A stretch of 64,000 nucleotides of DNA, taken from assembly GCA_934351255.1 (NCBI GenBank), contig CAKRJH010000011.1, positions 1-64,000 of the forward strand, given 5' to 3'. The DNA is from an uncultured Lachnospiraceae bacterium (lineage in GTDB: Bacteria > Bacillota > Clostridia > Lachnospirales > Lachnospiraceae). Positions within the stretch are counted from its first letter, which is position 1. Each line of letters starts with the position of its first letter. The notes under the pieces are model-generated. The model was not told where the DNA came from and ran no database searches. It saw nothing but the letters and a program-made list of their open reading frames with translations. This document shows, piece after piece, positions 44,067 through 52,694 of the stretch. Made by a program: the position numbers and the translations under genes.

Positions 44067-44588
44067 TTATTTTTCAGAGAGATTGTCCCCAAACAGCCCC
44101 TCCTGATATTCCTTCATGGTCTGCAGATAGGCCTCTCCATTGACACGGATGCTCTCAATGGCCTTCTCGTCCAGTTCGCGCACGATCTTGCCCGGAGTTC
44201 CCATCACCAGACTGCCATCCGGAATCTCCTTGTTCTGGGTCACCAGTGCTCCCGCTCCGATAATGCAGTTATTTCCGATCTTGGCACCGTTTAAGATAAT
44301 CGCGCCCATACCGATCAATGTATTGTCTCCCACGGTACATCCATGCACGATCGCACCGTGTCCGATCGTCACGCCATCCCCGATCACCAGCGGATAATCA
44401 AAATCTACATGCAGCACGGCATTGTCCTGCACATTCGTTCTCTGTCCGATCACGATCGGCTCATCGTCGGCACGGATCGTGGCATTGTACCACACGCTGC
44501 ACTGCTCCCCGATCGTAACATCTCCTGCGATTGCTGCTCCCGGTGCGACAAACACGCCCTGAGCGATCTTTGGCATTTTCTTATCCAT
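44067..44588 (-). CDS. gamma-class carbonic anhydrase / hexapeptide-repeat protein
   Basis: 173 residues forming a left-handed beta helix: IAGDVTIGEQCSVWYNATIR, NVQDNAVLHVD, TIGHGAIVHGCTVGDNTLIG. The three zinc-type histidines (HVD, GHG, HGC) are present. Members are often annotated as YrdA-like and many have no proven anhydrase activity. GGAGG RBS. Confidence 0.9.
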   Translation of the reverse strand: MDKKMPKIAQGVFVAPGAAIAGDVTIGEQCSVWYNATIRADDEPIVIGQRTNVQDNAVLHVDFDYPLVIGDGVTIGHGAIVHGCTVGDNTLIGMGAIILNGAKIGNNCIIGAGALVTQNKEIPDGSLVMGTPGKIVRELDEKAIESIRVNGEAYLQTMKEYQEGLFGDNLSEK

Positions 44589-44715
44589 AACAATTCCTCC
44601 ATTCTCGTATTAATTTATCGTTTTTCATTGACATTTTACTTGGAAAACGCAAAAATGTACAGTGAATTTGTTCTATATGAAGAAACGTAAGAAAACAGGA
44701 GGATATCAATCAGAT

Positions 44716-45684
44716 ATGAAAGAATCAAGCACTACATTCTGGCAAAAGGGCTGGGTCGTCTGTCTCGGTGCCTGTATCAGTTGTTTTTTGTGGGGAAGTG
44801 CTTTTCCCTGTATCAAGATCGGATATCAGATGTTCCACGTGGATTCCGCCGATACCAGCAGCCAGCTTTTGTTTGCCGGGATCCGCTTCTTTCTGGCAGG
44901 AGTTCTGGTGCTCGCCTTTGCCGCTGTCAGCCGCCGCAGTCTCCGTCTTGCACCGTCCGTGCGCCGCGATACCACACCGGAGCATCCCTGGTGGGGCTAT
45001 GTGATAGGACTTAGCTTTTTCCAGACCATTGCCCAGTACTTTTTCTTCTATATCGGCATGGCACACACCAGCGGCGTCAAGGGTTCCATCATCGAAGGCG
45101 CCAATGTCTTCGTTGCCATCCTGACCGTCTGTCTGGTATTCCGCATGGAACCCCTGACTCCCGCCAAGTTTGCCGGCTGTCTGGTGGGATTTGCCGGCGT
45201 CGTTCTGGTCAATCTGTCCGGCGCCCGTCTGGAGGGCGGATTTCATCTGACCGGCGAGGGTTTTGTCTTCCTGTCCACGATCGCCTATGCACTAAGTTCG
45301 GTCACAATGAAAAAAATAACCCACCGGGCAGATCCTGTCCTCCTGAGTGGATGGCAGTTTCTGTTCGGTGGGTTCGTCCTGGCCCTGATCGGACTGCTGT
45401 CAGGCGGGCATATCCGTCCTGACCGTCTCACAGGTCTGATACTTCTCCTGTATATGGCATTTATCTCCGCCGGAGCCTATACGCTCTGGGGCGTGCTGCT
45501 CAAATACAACCCGGTATCCCGGGTAAATATCTATGGTTTTATGAATCCGGTGTTCGGAGTGATCCTGTCCTGTCTGCTGCTCAGAAACAGCTCGCAGACG
45601 CCCGGTATCATCAGCCTGATCGCCCTGGCTCTGGTGTGCCTCGGGATCTGTCTGGTCAACCGCCCAAAAACGCAGGACGCCTGA
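44716..45684 (+). CDS. EamA/DMT-family transporter
   Basis: About 322 residues with ten predicted membrane helices and the two EamA repeats (CFLWGSAFPCIKIGYQMF; GEGFVFLSTIAYALSSVTMK; later SAGAYTLWGVLLKYNPVS). It probably exports amino acids or metabolites. The ATG at 44716 follows AGGAGG by 13 nt; the open frame starts 18 codons upstream at a GTG with no RBS. It converges with niaR; gap 24 nt. Confidence 0.88.
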   Translation: MKESSTTFWQKGWVVCLGACISCFLWGSAFPCIKIGYQMFHVDSADTSSQLLFAGIRFFLAGVLVLAFAAVSRRSLRLAPSVRRDTTPEHPWWGYVIGLSFFQTIAQYFFFYIGMAHTSGVKGSIIEGANVFVAILTVCLVFRMEPLTPAKFAGCLVGFAGVVLVNLSGARLEGGFHLTGEGFVFLSTIAYALSSVTMKKITHRADPVLLSGWQFLFGGFVLALIGLLSGGHIRPDRLTGLILLLYMAFISAGAYTLWGVLLKYNPVSRVNIYGFMNPVFGVILSCLLLRNSSQTPGIISLIALALVCLGICLVNRPKTQDA

Positions 45685-45708
45685 AGCTTCTCCCCGGATC
45701 TTCACGTG

Positions 45709-46248
45709 TTAATCCCAGAAATTGATCGGTTCATAGTCCTGAAGCTGGGCCAGAAATCCGCGCTGGCTCAACGCCCTAAAGATCTGTTCCAGAATCTCCT
45801 CGCTCTCCGCCTGGATCGTATGATAGTGATATCCCGACGTGATATTGAGCAGGGAACTTGACTTGCCGGTCTGCAGTTTCTGGATATAACTGTTGATATC
45901 CCGGCGGGACCGGATGTTCATGTCCGCACGGACAATGCCATAGACCTTGTGATAGACAAACACGTCCTTGACAATGCCGCCCAGGTCAATGACCAGTTCC
46001 AGTTCCTCCTGTTCTTCCTCGTTCGTATGACAGACCTTGAAAACTCTCTCACACATCGTATCTTTCTGAATCACATATCCCAGATTTGTCGAGATGATAT
46101 CGTATCCATTGGCGCGCAAAAGTGCGATGTCCTGTACGATCACCTGGCGACTCACCCCAAACTGTCTGGCCAGTTTGGTTCCTGAAACCGCAGATTCACT
46201 CTGACTCAGAAGTTCTGTGATCTGCGCTCTGCGTTCTGTACCCGTCAT
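45709..46248 (-). CDS. niaR: NiaR-type transcriptional repressor of NAD synthesis
   Basis: 179 residues: an HTH_11 winged helix (GTKLARQFGVSRQVIVQDIA) followed by a 3H domain with conserved histidines (CHTNEEE, FVYHKVYGIV, GYHYHTIQAES). NiaR senses niacin and represses nad and uptake genes in Firmicutes. It is adjacent to nadC and nadB in the same direction. I prefer the ATG at 46248 with GGAG 6 nt upstream over the ATG at 46260. Confidence 0.9.
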   Translation of the reverse strand: MTGTERRAQITELLSQSESAVSGTKLARQFGVSRQVIVQDIALLRANGYDIISTNLGYVIQKDTMCERVFKVCHTNEEEQEELELVIDLGGIVKDVFVYHKVYGIVRADMNIRSRRDINSYIQKLQTGKSSSLLNITSGYHYHTIQAESEEILEQIFRALSQRGFLAQLQDYEPINFWD

Positions 46249-46288
46249 AATGATCTCCATTCTCCTTTTTCAAACTGTTTGTACGCGA

Positions 46289-47143
46289 TCAGACTGCATG
46301 TAAATTCTTCAGGGAAATATCCATGATCGGTGCGGAATGGGTCAATGCTCCGCTGGAGATATAATCCACGCCCAGATCCGTCAGTCTGGCTATATTTTCT
46401 TTGGTCACATTTCCGGACACCTCGATCTCGGCTCTTCCGTCAATGTATGCGATCGCCTCCGCCAGCATCTCATGCGTCATATTGTCGAGCATGATAATGT
46501 CTGCGCCGGCTTCTACTGCCTCTTTGACCATATCCAGTGTCTCGACTTCAACCTCGATCTTGCGTACAAACGGAGCGTAAGCCCTGGCTGCTGCGATCGC
46601 CTGCTTTACGCCGCCTGCAGCTCCGATATGATTGTCCTTGAGCAGCACACCATCGGAAAGATTATAGCGGTGATTGTGGCCGCCTCCGATGCGGACCGCA
46701 TATTTCTCAAAAATACGATTGTTCGGTGTCGTCTTGCGGGTATCCAGAAGCTGGGTCGCAGTCCCCTCAAGCAGGGCAGACACAGAATGCGTGTAAGTAG
46801 CGATTCCGCTCATCCGCTGCAGATAATTCAGCGCGGTGCGCTCTCCGCAAAGCAGAGTCCGGATGTCTCCGGTGACCTTCGCCATGAGCTGTCCGGCCTT
46901 CACCTCGTCGCCGTCCTTGACATAGAACTCCACCGTCGTGGCAGCGTCCAGCAGCGTAAAGGTTCTCTCAAACACCTGCAGTCCGCAGATGATACCGTCC
47001 TGCTTACAGATCAGATCGACCTCTCCTTTCTGCGGATGCGGCATCACGCTGTTCGTCGATACGTCCTCGCTGGTGATATCCTCCTTGAGTGCGCTTAAAA
47101 TAAATGGATCTACATTTAATGCTAATGTTACCTGATCGTACAT
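46289..47143 (-). CDS. nadC: nicotinate-nucleotide pyrophosphorylase (carboxylating)
   Basis: 284 residues. QPRTase motifs: RTALNYLQRMSGIATYTHS, LLDTRKTTPNNRIFEKYAVR, GGGHNHRYNLSDGVLLKDNH, and the barrel part IMLDNMTHEM. It converts quinolinate and PRPP to nicotinate mononucleotide. It lies 17 nt after nadB. Confidence 0.96.
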   Translation of the reverse strand: MYDQVTLALNVDPFILSALKEDITSEDVSTNSVMPHPQKGEVDLICKQDGIICGLQVFERTFTLLDAATTVEFYVKDGDEVKAGQLMAKVTGDIRTLLCGERTALNYLQRMSGIATYTHSVSALLEGTATQLLDTRKTTPNNRIFEKYAVRIGGGHNHRYNLSDGVLLKDNHIGAAGGVKQAIAAARAYAPFVRKIEVEVETLDMVKEAVEAGADIIMLDNMTHEMLAEAIAYIDGRAEIEVSGNVTKENIARLTDLGVDYISSGALTHSAPIMDISLKNLHAV

Positions 47144-47160
47144 ATTCCTATCCTCTCTTT

Positions 47161-48486
47161 CTACTGTCTGTCAGCCTGCTTCTGTTCTGCCTCCTGACGG
47201 CTCTTTTTGATCGCATCCCGCACCAGATCGCGGTACTGTTCTTCCAATGCCTTCTGATCCTCATACGGTGCGAGGCTGACGCTTCCTACAAACTCACTGT
47301 CATGTTCCACCACCGGATGGATCGCCATCTCGTCGGCCGCTCTCTTGGCAAACACCATGCTCTCAAGCAGGGAATTGCTGGCCAGACGGTTCTTTCCGTG
47401 AACGCCGTTGCAGGCCGTCTCACCGACCGCATACAGCCGGTTCATCGACGTGCGGCTCTGATGATCCACCCAGATACCGCCCATGAAATAGTGCTGGGCA
47501 GGGACCACAGGGATCGGCTCCTTGAACACATCATATCCCATGTCCAGACAATGCTGTATGATATTCGGAAAATGACTGCGCAGCTCATCCTCAGGGATCG
47601 TGCGAAGATCTTCCCATACGAACTCGGTGCCGTCCTTTTCCATCTGCTTGCGTATCTCGATCGTCAGCAGATCCCTCGGAAGCAGCTCATCGACAAAGCG
47701 GTTCATGTGTTTGTCATACAGAAGCGCTCCCTCGCCGCGCACGGACTCGGAGATCAGAAAACTCCTCTTCTCCGGGTGCTCGGAGTAAAAGGTCGTCGGA
47801 TGGATCTGCACATAATGGATATCCTTCAATCGGATATCATGACGCAGCGCCACAGCCAGTCCGTCACCCTTCAGATGCCGGTAATTCGTGGAATGCTTGT
47901 ACAGGCCGCCCACGCCTCCCGTGGCGAGCACCGTGTAATCCGCCTCCACACGCTCCAGCGAACCGTCCTCCATGCGAAGAACCGCGCCGTAACAGGTATT
48001 GTCCCTCTCAATGATATCCACCATCGTCGTATTCTCATACAGCGTGACATTGGACAGCTTCTTAACCTGTTCCAGCAGATGGCTGGTGATCTCCTTGCCG
48101 GTCACATCTTTATAGTAGACAATGCGGTTCTGGCGGTGGGCTCCCTCTCTGGTAAATGCCAGTGCTCCCTGTTCATCTCTGGCAAAACGGACTCCGTAGG
48201 ACAGCAGATCCTTGACCAGCGCCTGAGAAGAACGGATCATGATCTCCACCGACTCCCTGTCATTTTCCTGATGTCCGGCGCGCAGCGTATCCTCAAAGTA
48301 ACTCTGGAAATCCGATTCCTCCTTGAGCATGCACATACCGCCCTGTGCCAGAAATGAGTCGTTCGTCTCCAGATCAGACCGGGTGATCAGCGTGATCTTC
48401 CGATCCCGTGGCAGCTGCAATGCGCAGTACAGGCCGGAGCATCCGCTGCCCACGATCAATATATCAGTCTTCATAATATAGCTCAT
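47161..48486 (-). CDS. nadB: L-aspartate oxidase
   Basis: About 441 residues of the flavoprotein family that forms iminoaspartate. FAD motif DILIVGSGCSGLYCALQLP; SFLAQGGMCML; HYFMGGIWVDHQSRTSM; GVHGKNRLASNSLLESMVF. The annotated frame is 27 residues longer but these lack homology and run into the promoter; AGGGG lies about 8 nt before the ATG at 48486. Confidence 0.94.
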   Translation of the reverse strand: MSYIMKTDILIVGSGCSGLYCALQLPRDRKITLITRSDLETNDSFLAQGGMCMLKEESDFQSYFEDTLRAGHQENDRESVEIMIRSSQALVKDLLSYGVRFARDEQGALAFTREGAHRQNRIVYYKDVTGKEITSHLLEQVKKLSNVTLYENTTMVDIIERDNTCYGAVLRMEDGSLERVEADYTVLATGGVGGLYKHSTNYRHLKGDGLAVALRHDIRLKDIHYVQIHPTTFYSEHPEKRSFLISESVRGEGALLYDKHMNRFVDELLPRDLLTIEIRKQMEKDGTEFVWEDLRTIPEDELRSHFPNIIQHCLDMGYDVFKEPIPVVPAQHYFMGGIWVDHQSRTSMNRLYAVGETACNGVHGKNRLASNSLLESMVFAKRAADEMAIHPVVEHDSEFVGSVSLAPYEDQKALEEQYRDLVRDAIKKSRQEAEQKQADRQ

Positions 48487-48538
48487 CTCCATTTCCCCTG
48501 TGGCCCCGAAAAAGGCGTCACAGGCACTTGTGGAGGCT

Positions 48539-48618
48539 AGTATACCACCTGACAAGACACATGTCAAACACCTGTCCTTGACAACTGACTTGACAGATGC
48601 CCTGACTATGTCTATAAT
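48539..48618. promoter_or_regulatory. divergent nadB/nadA promoters with likely NiaR operators
   Basis: For nadA: TTGACA (48590-48595), 17 nt, TATAAT (48613-48618). For nadB on the minus strand: TTGACA (48567-48562), 17 nt, TATACT (48544-48539). Between and over the -35 boxes are many TGTC/GACA half-sites (GACAAGACACATGTC, CACCTGTCCTTGACA, CTTGACAG). NiaR operators in Firmicutes contain such TGTC...GACA elements; binding here is inferred. Confidence 0.8.
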
Positions 48619-48650
48619 CGAATAAAATTCTTATTAAGAGAGGTTAATCT

Positions 48651-49571
48651 ATGCGTTCTACCCGAGAGATACAGGATGAGATCATCCGATTAAAAAAAGA
48701 AAAAGATATCTGTATTCTGGCTCACGCTTATATGAGCCACGATATTCTGGAGATCGCCGACTACACCGGTGACTCCTACGGACTGAGCCTGCAGGCTGCC
48801 AAGGCATCACAGAAAAATGTACTGATGTGCGGTGTCCGCTTTATGGCAGAGACTGTCAAGATCCTGGCTCCTGACAAGAAAGTTCTCCTGTCCAACAGCG
48901 GCGCAGGATGTCCGATGGCCGAGCAGATCGACCCGGAACTTCTGGGTGCCCTCAAACAGGCCAACCCGGATCACACTGTGGTCGCCTACATCAACACGAC
49001 GTCCGAGCTGAAGACGCTGTGTGATGTCTGCGTCACCTCATCCTCTGCTGTCCGCATTGTGAAAAACATTGACAATGACAAGATCCTGTTTATCCCGGAC
49101 TGCAACCTGGGTGCCTGGGTGGCAAAGCAGGTTCCGGAAAAAGAATTCAAATTCGTCCACGGCGGCTGTCCGACCCATCTGCGCATGTCCGTCAAGGATG
49201 TCAAGGCTGCCAAGGCTGCACATCCGGACGCTCTGGTTCTGGTTCATCCGGAATGTCTGCCGGCAGTGTCCGAGATGGCAGACTACATCGGCAGTACGAC
49301 CGGAATCATTGACTTTGCGACAAAGAGCGATCACACGGAATTTATCATCGGTACCGAAAACAGCATCCTGCAGCATCTGCAGTACCAGTGTCCGGACAAG
49401 AAGTTCTATCCTCTGTCCAAAGACTGTGTCTGCCACAATATGAAGCTGACCACACTGATCGATGTACTGCAGTGTGTCTCCGGCAACGGCGGTGAGGAGA
49501 TCGTACTTGATGAGGATGTCCGTGTTCAGGCCAAACGCTGTATCGATACGATGCTGACACTGGGAGGCTGA
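48651..49571 (+). CDS. nadA: quinolinate synthase
   Basis: 306 residues; [4Fe-4S] enzyme that condenses iminoaspartate with dihydroxyacetone phosphate. Cluster-type cysteines in VLMCGVRFMAET, HPECLP and CVCHNMKLTTL; other motifs are CILAHAYMSHDILEIADY, PDCNLGAWVAKQVP and HGGCPTHLRM. Divergent from nadB with shared control region. Confidence 0.96.
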   Translation: MRSTREIQDEIIRLKKEKDICILAHAYMSHDILEIADYTGDSYGLSLQAAKASQKNVLMCGVRFMAETVKILAPDKKVLLSNSGAGCPMAEQIDPELLGALKQANPDHTVVAYINTTSELKTLCDVCVTSSSAVRIVKNIDNDKILFIPDCNLGAWVAKQVPEKEFKFVHGGCPTHLRMSVKDVKAAKAAHPDALVLVHPECLPAVSEMADYIGSTTGIIDFATKSDHTEFIIGTENSILQHLQYQCPDKKFYPLSKDCVCHNMKLTTLIDVLQCVSGNGGEEIVLDEDVRVQAKRCIDTMLTLGG

Positions 49572-49642
49572 GCCCATCCCCAGATCAGATTCATGGCTTT
49601 CATGGTTCACAGATCCGAAACATACACCACAGAGTGTACGAC

Positions 49643-49678
49643 AAAAAACGCTTAGGCCTTACGGTCTAAGCGTTTTTC
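49643..49678. terminator. nadA terminator (bidirectional)
   Basis: Stem AAAAACGCTTAGGCC / GGTCTAAGCGTTTTT with a four-base loop, ending in T-runs on both strands. It lies between the convergent nadA and GH5 genes. Confidence 0.9.
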
Positions 49679-49766
49679 TGTCGGGGGCATGTTCTGCTGC
49701 CCCCTTTTTCCATATTTACTTACATTGCCTTTATACTCACTCAGCTATCACAGGATGCATGAAATC

Positions 49767-51419
49767 TCAGGCATCCGGCAGGCTGGCATCTGCTACACCG
49801 CTTACGCCGCCCAGATCCAGATAAAGCTGTGCCAGGTTGCGGTATCCGATGCGGTGATCATTTCTCTTGTAAATGCTGTTGGTATCCCACAGACAGCACA
49901 CAAATCCATTTTTCAGACTGCGGCTGACTACTTCCCGCAGATAACTCTCACAGCCCTGACGCCCCGGATAAGCACTGTACTCACCGATGATCACACCATA
50001 GCCCTGTCTGGTAAATTTGTTCATCTTGTCCAGGCTGGTCTGCAGCGCATCATACTCCGCTCCACTGCCCCATTTATCCATATAGTAGTTGTCATCCGGG
50101 CTCGCGATCGTGAAGCCGGATGGATCATAATAATGCACGGATACCATCATCTTGATCTTTCCGCTGTCCTGGGATGCACTGTCTGTCGGCATCTTAAACT
50201 TGCTCAGACAGGTGTAGTCAATGCTGGTATCAAATCCTGAGATCAACAGATGGCGGTAGGTGTTGTTGCCGCCGGTGCTTCTGACCACATCGACAAATTT
50301 CTGGTTGATCGCATTGCACAGGTCATGATACTGCTTCACCTGCTTGCCCACCGGGTACGAATAGCAGGCATCGGTCTCGAATCCGGTCTTTGGATCCATC
50401 GGATCCGCAAATCTGGTTCCCAGCTCCTCATTCTGGGACTCAAAGATCAGGTGATCTGAATATTCCCGGAAACGTGTCGCGATCTGTGTCCAGTAGGACT
50501 CATAGCGCGCCCATGCCTTTTTCTGCCACTTGGCAGACTTCTGTGCAAACTGACAGAACCAGCCGTAATCCCAGTGCTCATTGATGATCACATACATGCC
50601 ATTGCTCAGGCAGTAGTTCATGATCTCCTCGACGCGGTTAAAATAAGCATCCGGAATCGTATAATGCTCCTCGTCCGTCACCATATTGGACCATGCTACC
50701 GGAATACGCACGGTATTAAACCCGGCCTTCTTCACGCCATCGATCATCTCTTTGGTGGTCACCGGCATTCCCCACGCCGTCTCATATTCTGTCACCGTCG
50801 CCTTCTTGGTGAAATAATCATCGCCCGTGGCTTCCATGGTATTGGACAGGTTCCAGCCATTGCCCATATCAAACATCAGCTCGCGGCTGGAAATGTTGGT
50901 ACGCATCATACCGTTGTCCACCGTGGCAATGCCATTGGCAGACAGATGGGATGCCCCGATATTGGAATCGTGGATATTGTCCGGAAGGGTCACGCCAAGT
51001 TCCTGCGCACGGATGGCCGCCGAGGTAGACACCGTCGTCGGAGCCACCGTCACGACATTGACGCCGGTCTTGAGAGTTCTCTTCTTTCCCTTGTAGCGGA
51101 CCGTAGTCAGCACCTTACATTTTCCCGGGGCAACGGCTCTCACCACCCCCTTCTTGCTGACCTTGGCGATCTTTTTGTTGGAACTTCGATACGTCACCTT
51201 CACCTTGGACGGCTCATTGATCAGATAGACGGTCTGATTGTTGGCATCAAAATCTCCGTACACGATACGGATCGATTTGGTCGCAGAGACCCTGGCCAGT
51301 CTCTTCTTCGGCGAGAGCTTTTTGGCCTGCGCTGTCCCCTGAGGGATCGCTGACAGCAGAGATACCGTCATCGCTGCCGCAAGCAGCATACTGCATGCCT
51401 TCTTCATACTGAGTTTCAT
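49767..51419 (-). CDS. secreted GH5-family glycanase with N-terminal Ig-like domain
   Basis: 550 residues. Signal peptide (1-32, ending GTAQA), a Big2-like domain (about 40-125: KVTYRSSNKKIAKVSKKGVV, APGKCKV), then a GH5 barrel: ELMFDMGNGWNLSNTMEA, GFNTVRIPVAWSN, YVIINEHWDYGW, LIFESQNEELG (acid/base Glu331) and GVIIGEYSAYPG (nucleophile Glu480). It should hydrolyse beta-1,4-glucans or mannans outside the cell. No cell-wall anchor motif is visible. Confidence 0.92.
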   Translation of the reverse strand: MKLSMKKACSMLLAAAMTVSLLSAIPQGTAQAKKLSPKKRLARVSATKSIRIVYGDFDANNQTVYLINEPSKVKVTYRSSNKKIAKVSKKGVVRAVAPGKCKVLTTVRYKGKKRTLKTGVNVVTVAPTTVSTSAAIRAQELGVTLPDNIHDSNIGASHLSANGIATVDNGMMRTNISSRELMFDMGNGWNLSNTMEATGDDYFTKKATVTEYETAWGMPVTTKEMIDGVKKAGFNTVRIPVAWSNMVTDEEHYTIPDAYFNRVEEIMNYCLSNGMYVIINEHWDYGWFCQFAQKSAKWQKKAWARYESYWTQIATRFREYSDHLIFESQNEELGTRFADPMDPKTGFETDACYSYPVGKQVKQYHDLCNAINQKFVDVVRSTGGNNTYRHLLISGFDTSIDYTCLSKFKMPTDSASQDSGKIKMMVSVHYYDPSGFTIASPDDNYYMDKWGSGAEYDALQTSLDKMNKFTRQGYGVIIGEYSAYPGRQGCESYLREVVSRSLKNGFVCCLWDTNSIYKRNDHRIGYRNLAQLYLDLGGVSGVADASLPDA

Positions 51420-51589
51420 AATGTGTTATATTCCTTTCTTTCTCTCTGTGCAGGAAATGGCTCCAAATGATCTCCTGCAGGATATATAATCCAGAAAAAC
51501 CGACCCCTGTGCGGAGCCGGTTTCCTGTTTTCATATAGTAAGCATACTGTCAGCTCATCACCCCCACAAATGCCGGGGTGCGGGCTTCA

Positions 51590-52564
51590 TCAGTCACGCG
51601 CAATCAGTTCCTTGTAGAATGACGCATAATCCTTGCGGTTTTCCTTGGTCGCTGCGATCGCGGTACGAGGGTGCTGATCCAGCTGTCCTGTGATCATGTA
51701 AGGAATGTCGAATCCCCACTTGGCACCGGACTCCTTCATCGGAACCATAAACTCCTCGAGGAACTTCAAAACCGGGTATGTCTTGTATTTTGGATTTTTC
51801 AAAAAGCCAAGAAGCAGCTCCATCGCACAGTTACCTGCGCCACGGCCCATCCCCATCATCGTTGCATCCAGGTAGGATACACCACGGGAACATGCCTCAA
51901 TGGTATTGGCAAAAGCAAGCTGCATATTGTTGTGTGCATGCATACCGATGTATTTGCCATACTTGTCCGCAGTCTCCATGTAAAGATCGGAGATTCTCCG
52001 GATCTGCTCCGGAACCAGAGAACCGTAACTGTCCACAATATAAACGCCATCGACCGGGCTGTTTCCAAGCATCTCCAGTGCCTGCGCCACATCGCCCTCC
52101 TGTGCATTGGAGATGGCCATGATATTACAGGTCGTCTCATAGCCCTTGCGGTGCGCGTCCTCGATCATATCCAGTGCTGCCGGCATCGTGTTCACATAGG
52201 TTGCCACACGGACCAGATCCACCGGACTCTCATCTCTCGGATGAATATCCTCTTTGTAATTGCAGCGTCCCACATCTGCCATAATGGAGATCTTCAGATC
52301 TGTGTCATTGTCCCCGACAACAGACCGGATGGCATCGTCTGTGGCGAACTTCCACTTACCAAACTCGCTCTCATCAAACATCTCTTTGTCTGCACGATAT
52401 CCAAACTCCATATAGTCCACGCCAGCCCTCAGATTCACTTCATAAAGAGCCTTCACGAACGCATCGTCAAAATAAAAATCATTCACCAATCCACCGTCAC
52501 GAATCGTAGCATCTAAGACTTTGATGTCGGGACGAAAACTTAATAAGTCGCCTCTTTGTGCCAT
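51590..52564 (-). CDS. DRE-TIM metallolyase (aldolase/HMGL-like)
   Basis: 324 residues. IKVLDATIRDGGLVNDFYF carries the RDGG version of the DRE motif; GKYIGMHAHNNMQLAFANTI supplies the metal His residues; MGMGRGAGNCAMELLLGF is the phosphate or lid-type loop. It resembles 4-hydroxy-2-oxovalerate aldolase-like proteins found in envelope clusters; the substrate is not known. Its promoter appears to be the repeat copy at 52605-52633. RBS AAAGGAGGTAAG. Confidence 0.85.
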   Translation of the reverse strand: MAQRGDLLSFRPDIKVLDATIRDGGLVNDFYFDDAFVKALYEVNLRAGVDYMEFGYRADKEMFDESEFGKWKFATDDAIRSVVGDNDTDLKISIMADVGRCNYKEDIHPRDESPVDLVRVATYVNTMPAALDMIEDAHRKGYETTCNIMAISNAQEGDVAQALEMLGNSPVDGVYIVDSYGSLVPEQIRRISDLYMETADKYGKYIGMHAHNNMQLAFANTIEACSRGVSYLDATMMGMGRGAGNCAMELLLGFLKNPKYKTYPVLKFLEEFMVPMKESGAKWGFDIPYMITGQLDQHPRTAIAATKENRKDYASFYKELIARD

Positions 52565-52604
52565 AATATTACACTTACCTCCTTTTACAGCAAATATTTT
52601 TTTC

Positions 52605-52661
52605 AGTATATACTACTTTATGATATAAGTAAAGCGGACTGCAACCGGAGTCACAATCCGC
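52605..52661 (-). promoter_or_regulatory. hairpin-promoter repeat, copy A (upstream of the aldolase-like gene)
   Basis: Read on the minus strand: a 12-bp hairpin (52661-52634, GCGGATTGTGAC with GU-tolerant partner), directly followed by TTTACT (52633-52628), 17 nt, and TATACT (52610-52605). The hairpin lies after the stop of the LRR gene, so this short unit can end one gene and start the next. Confidence 0.65.
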
Positions 52662-52694
52662 AAATGGAAAGATATAGTTATATATATCTATTAT

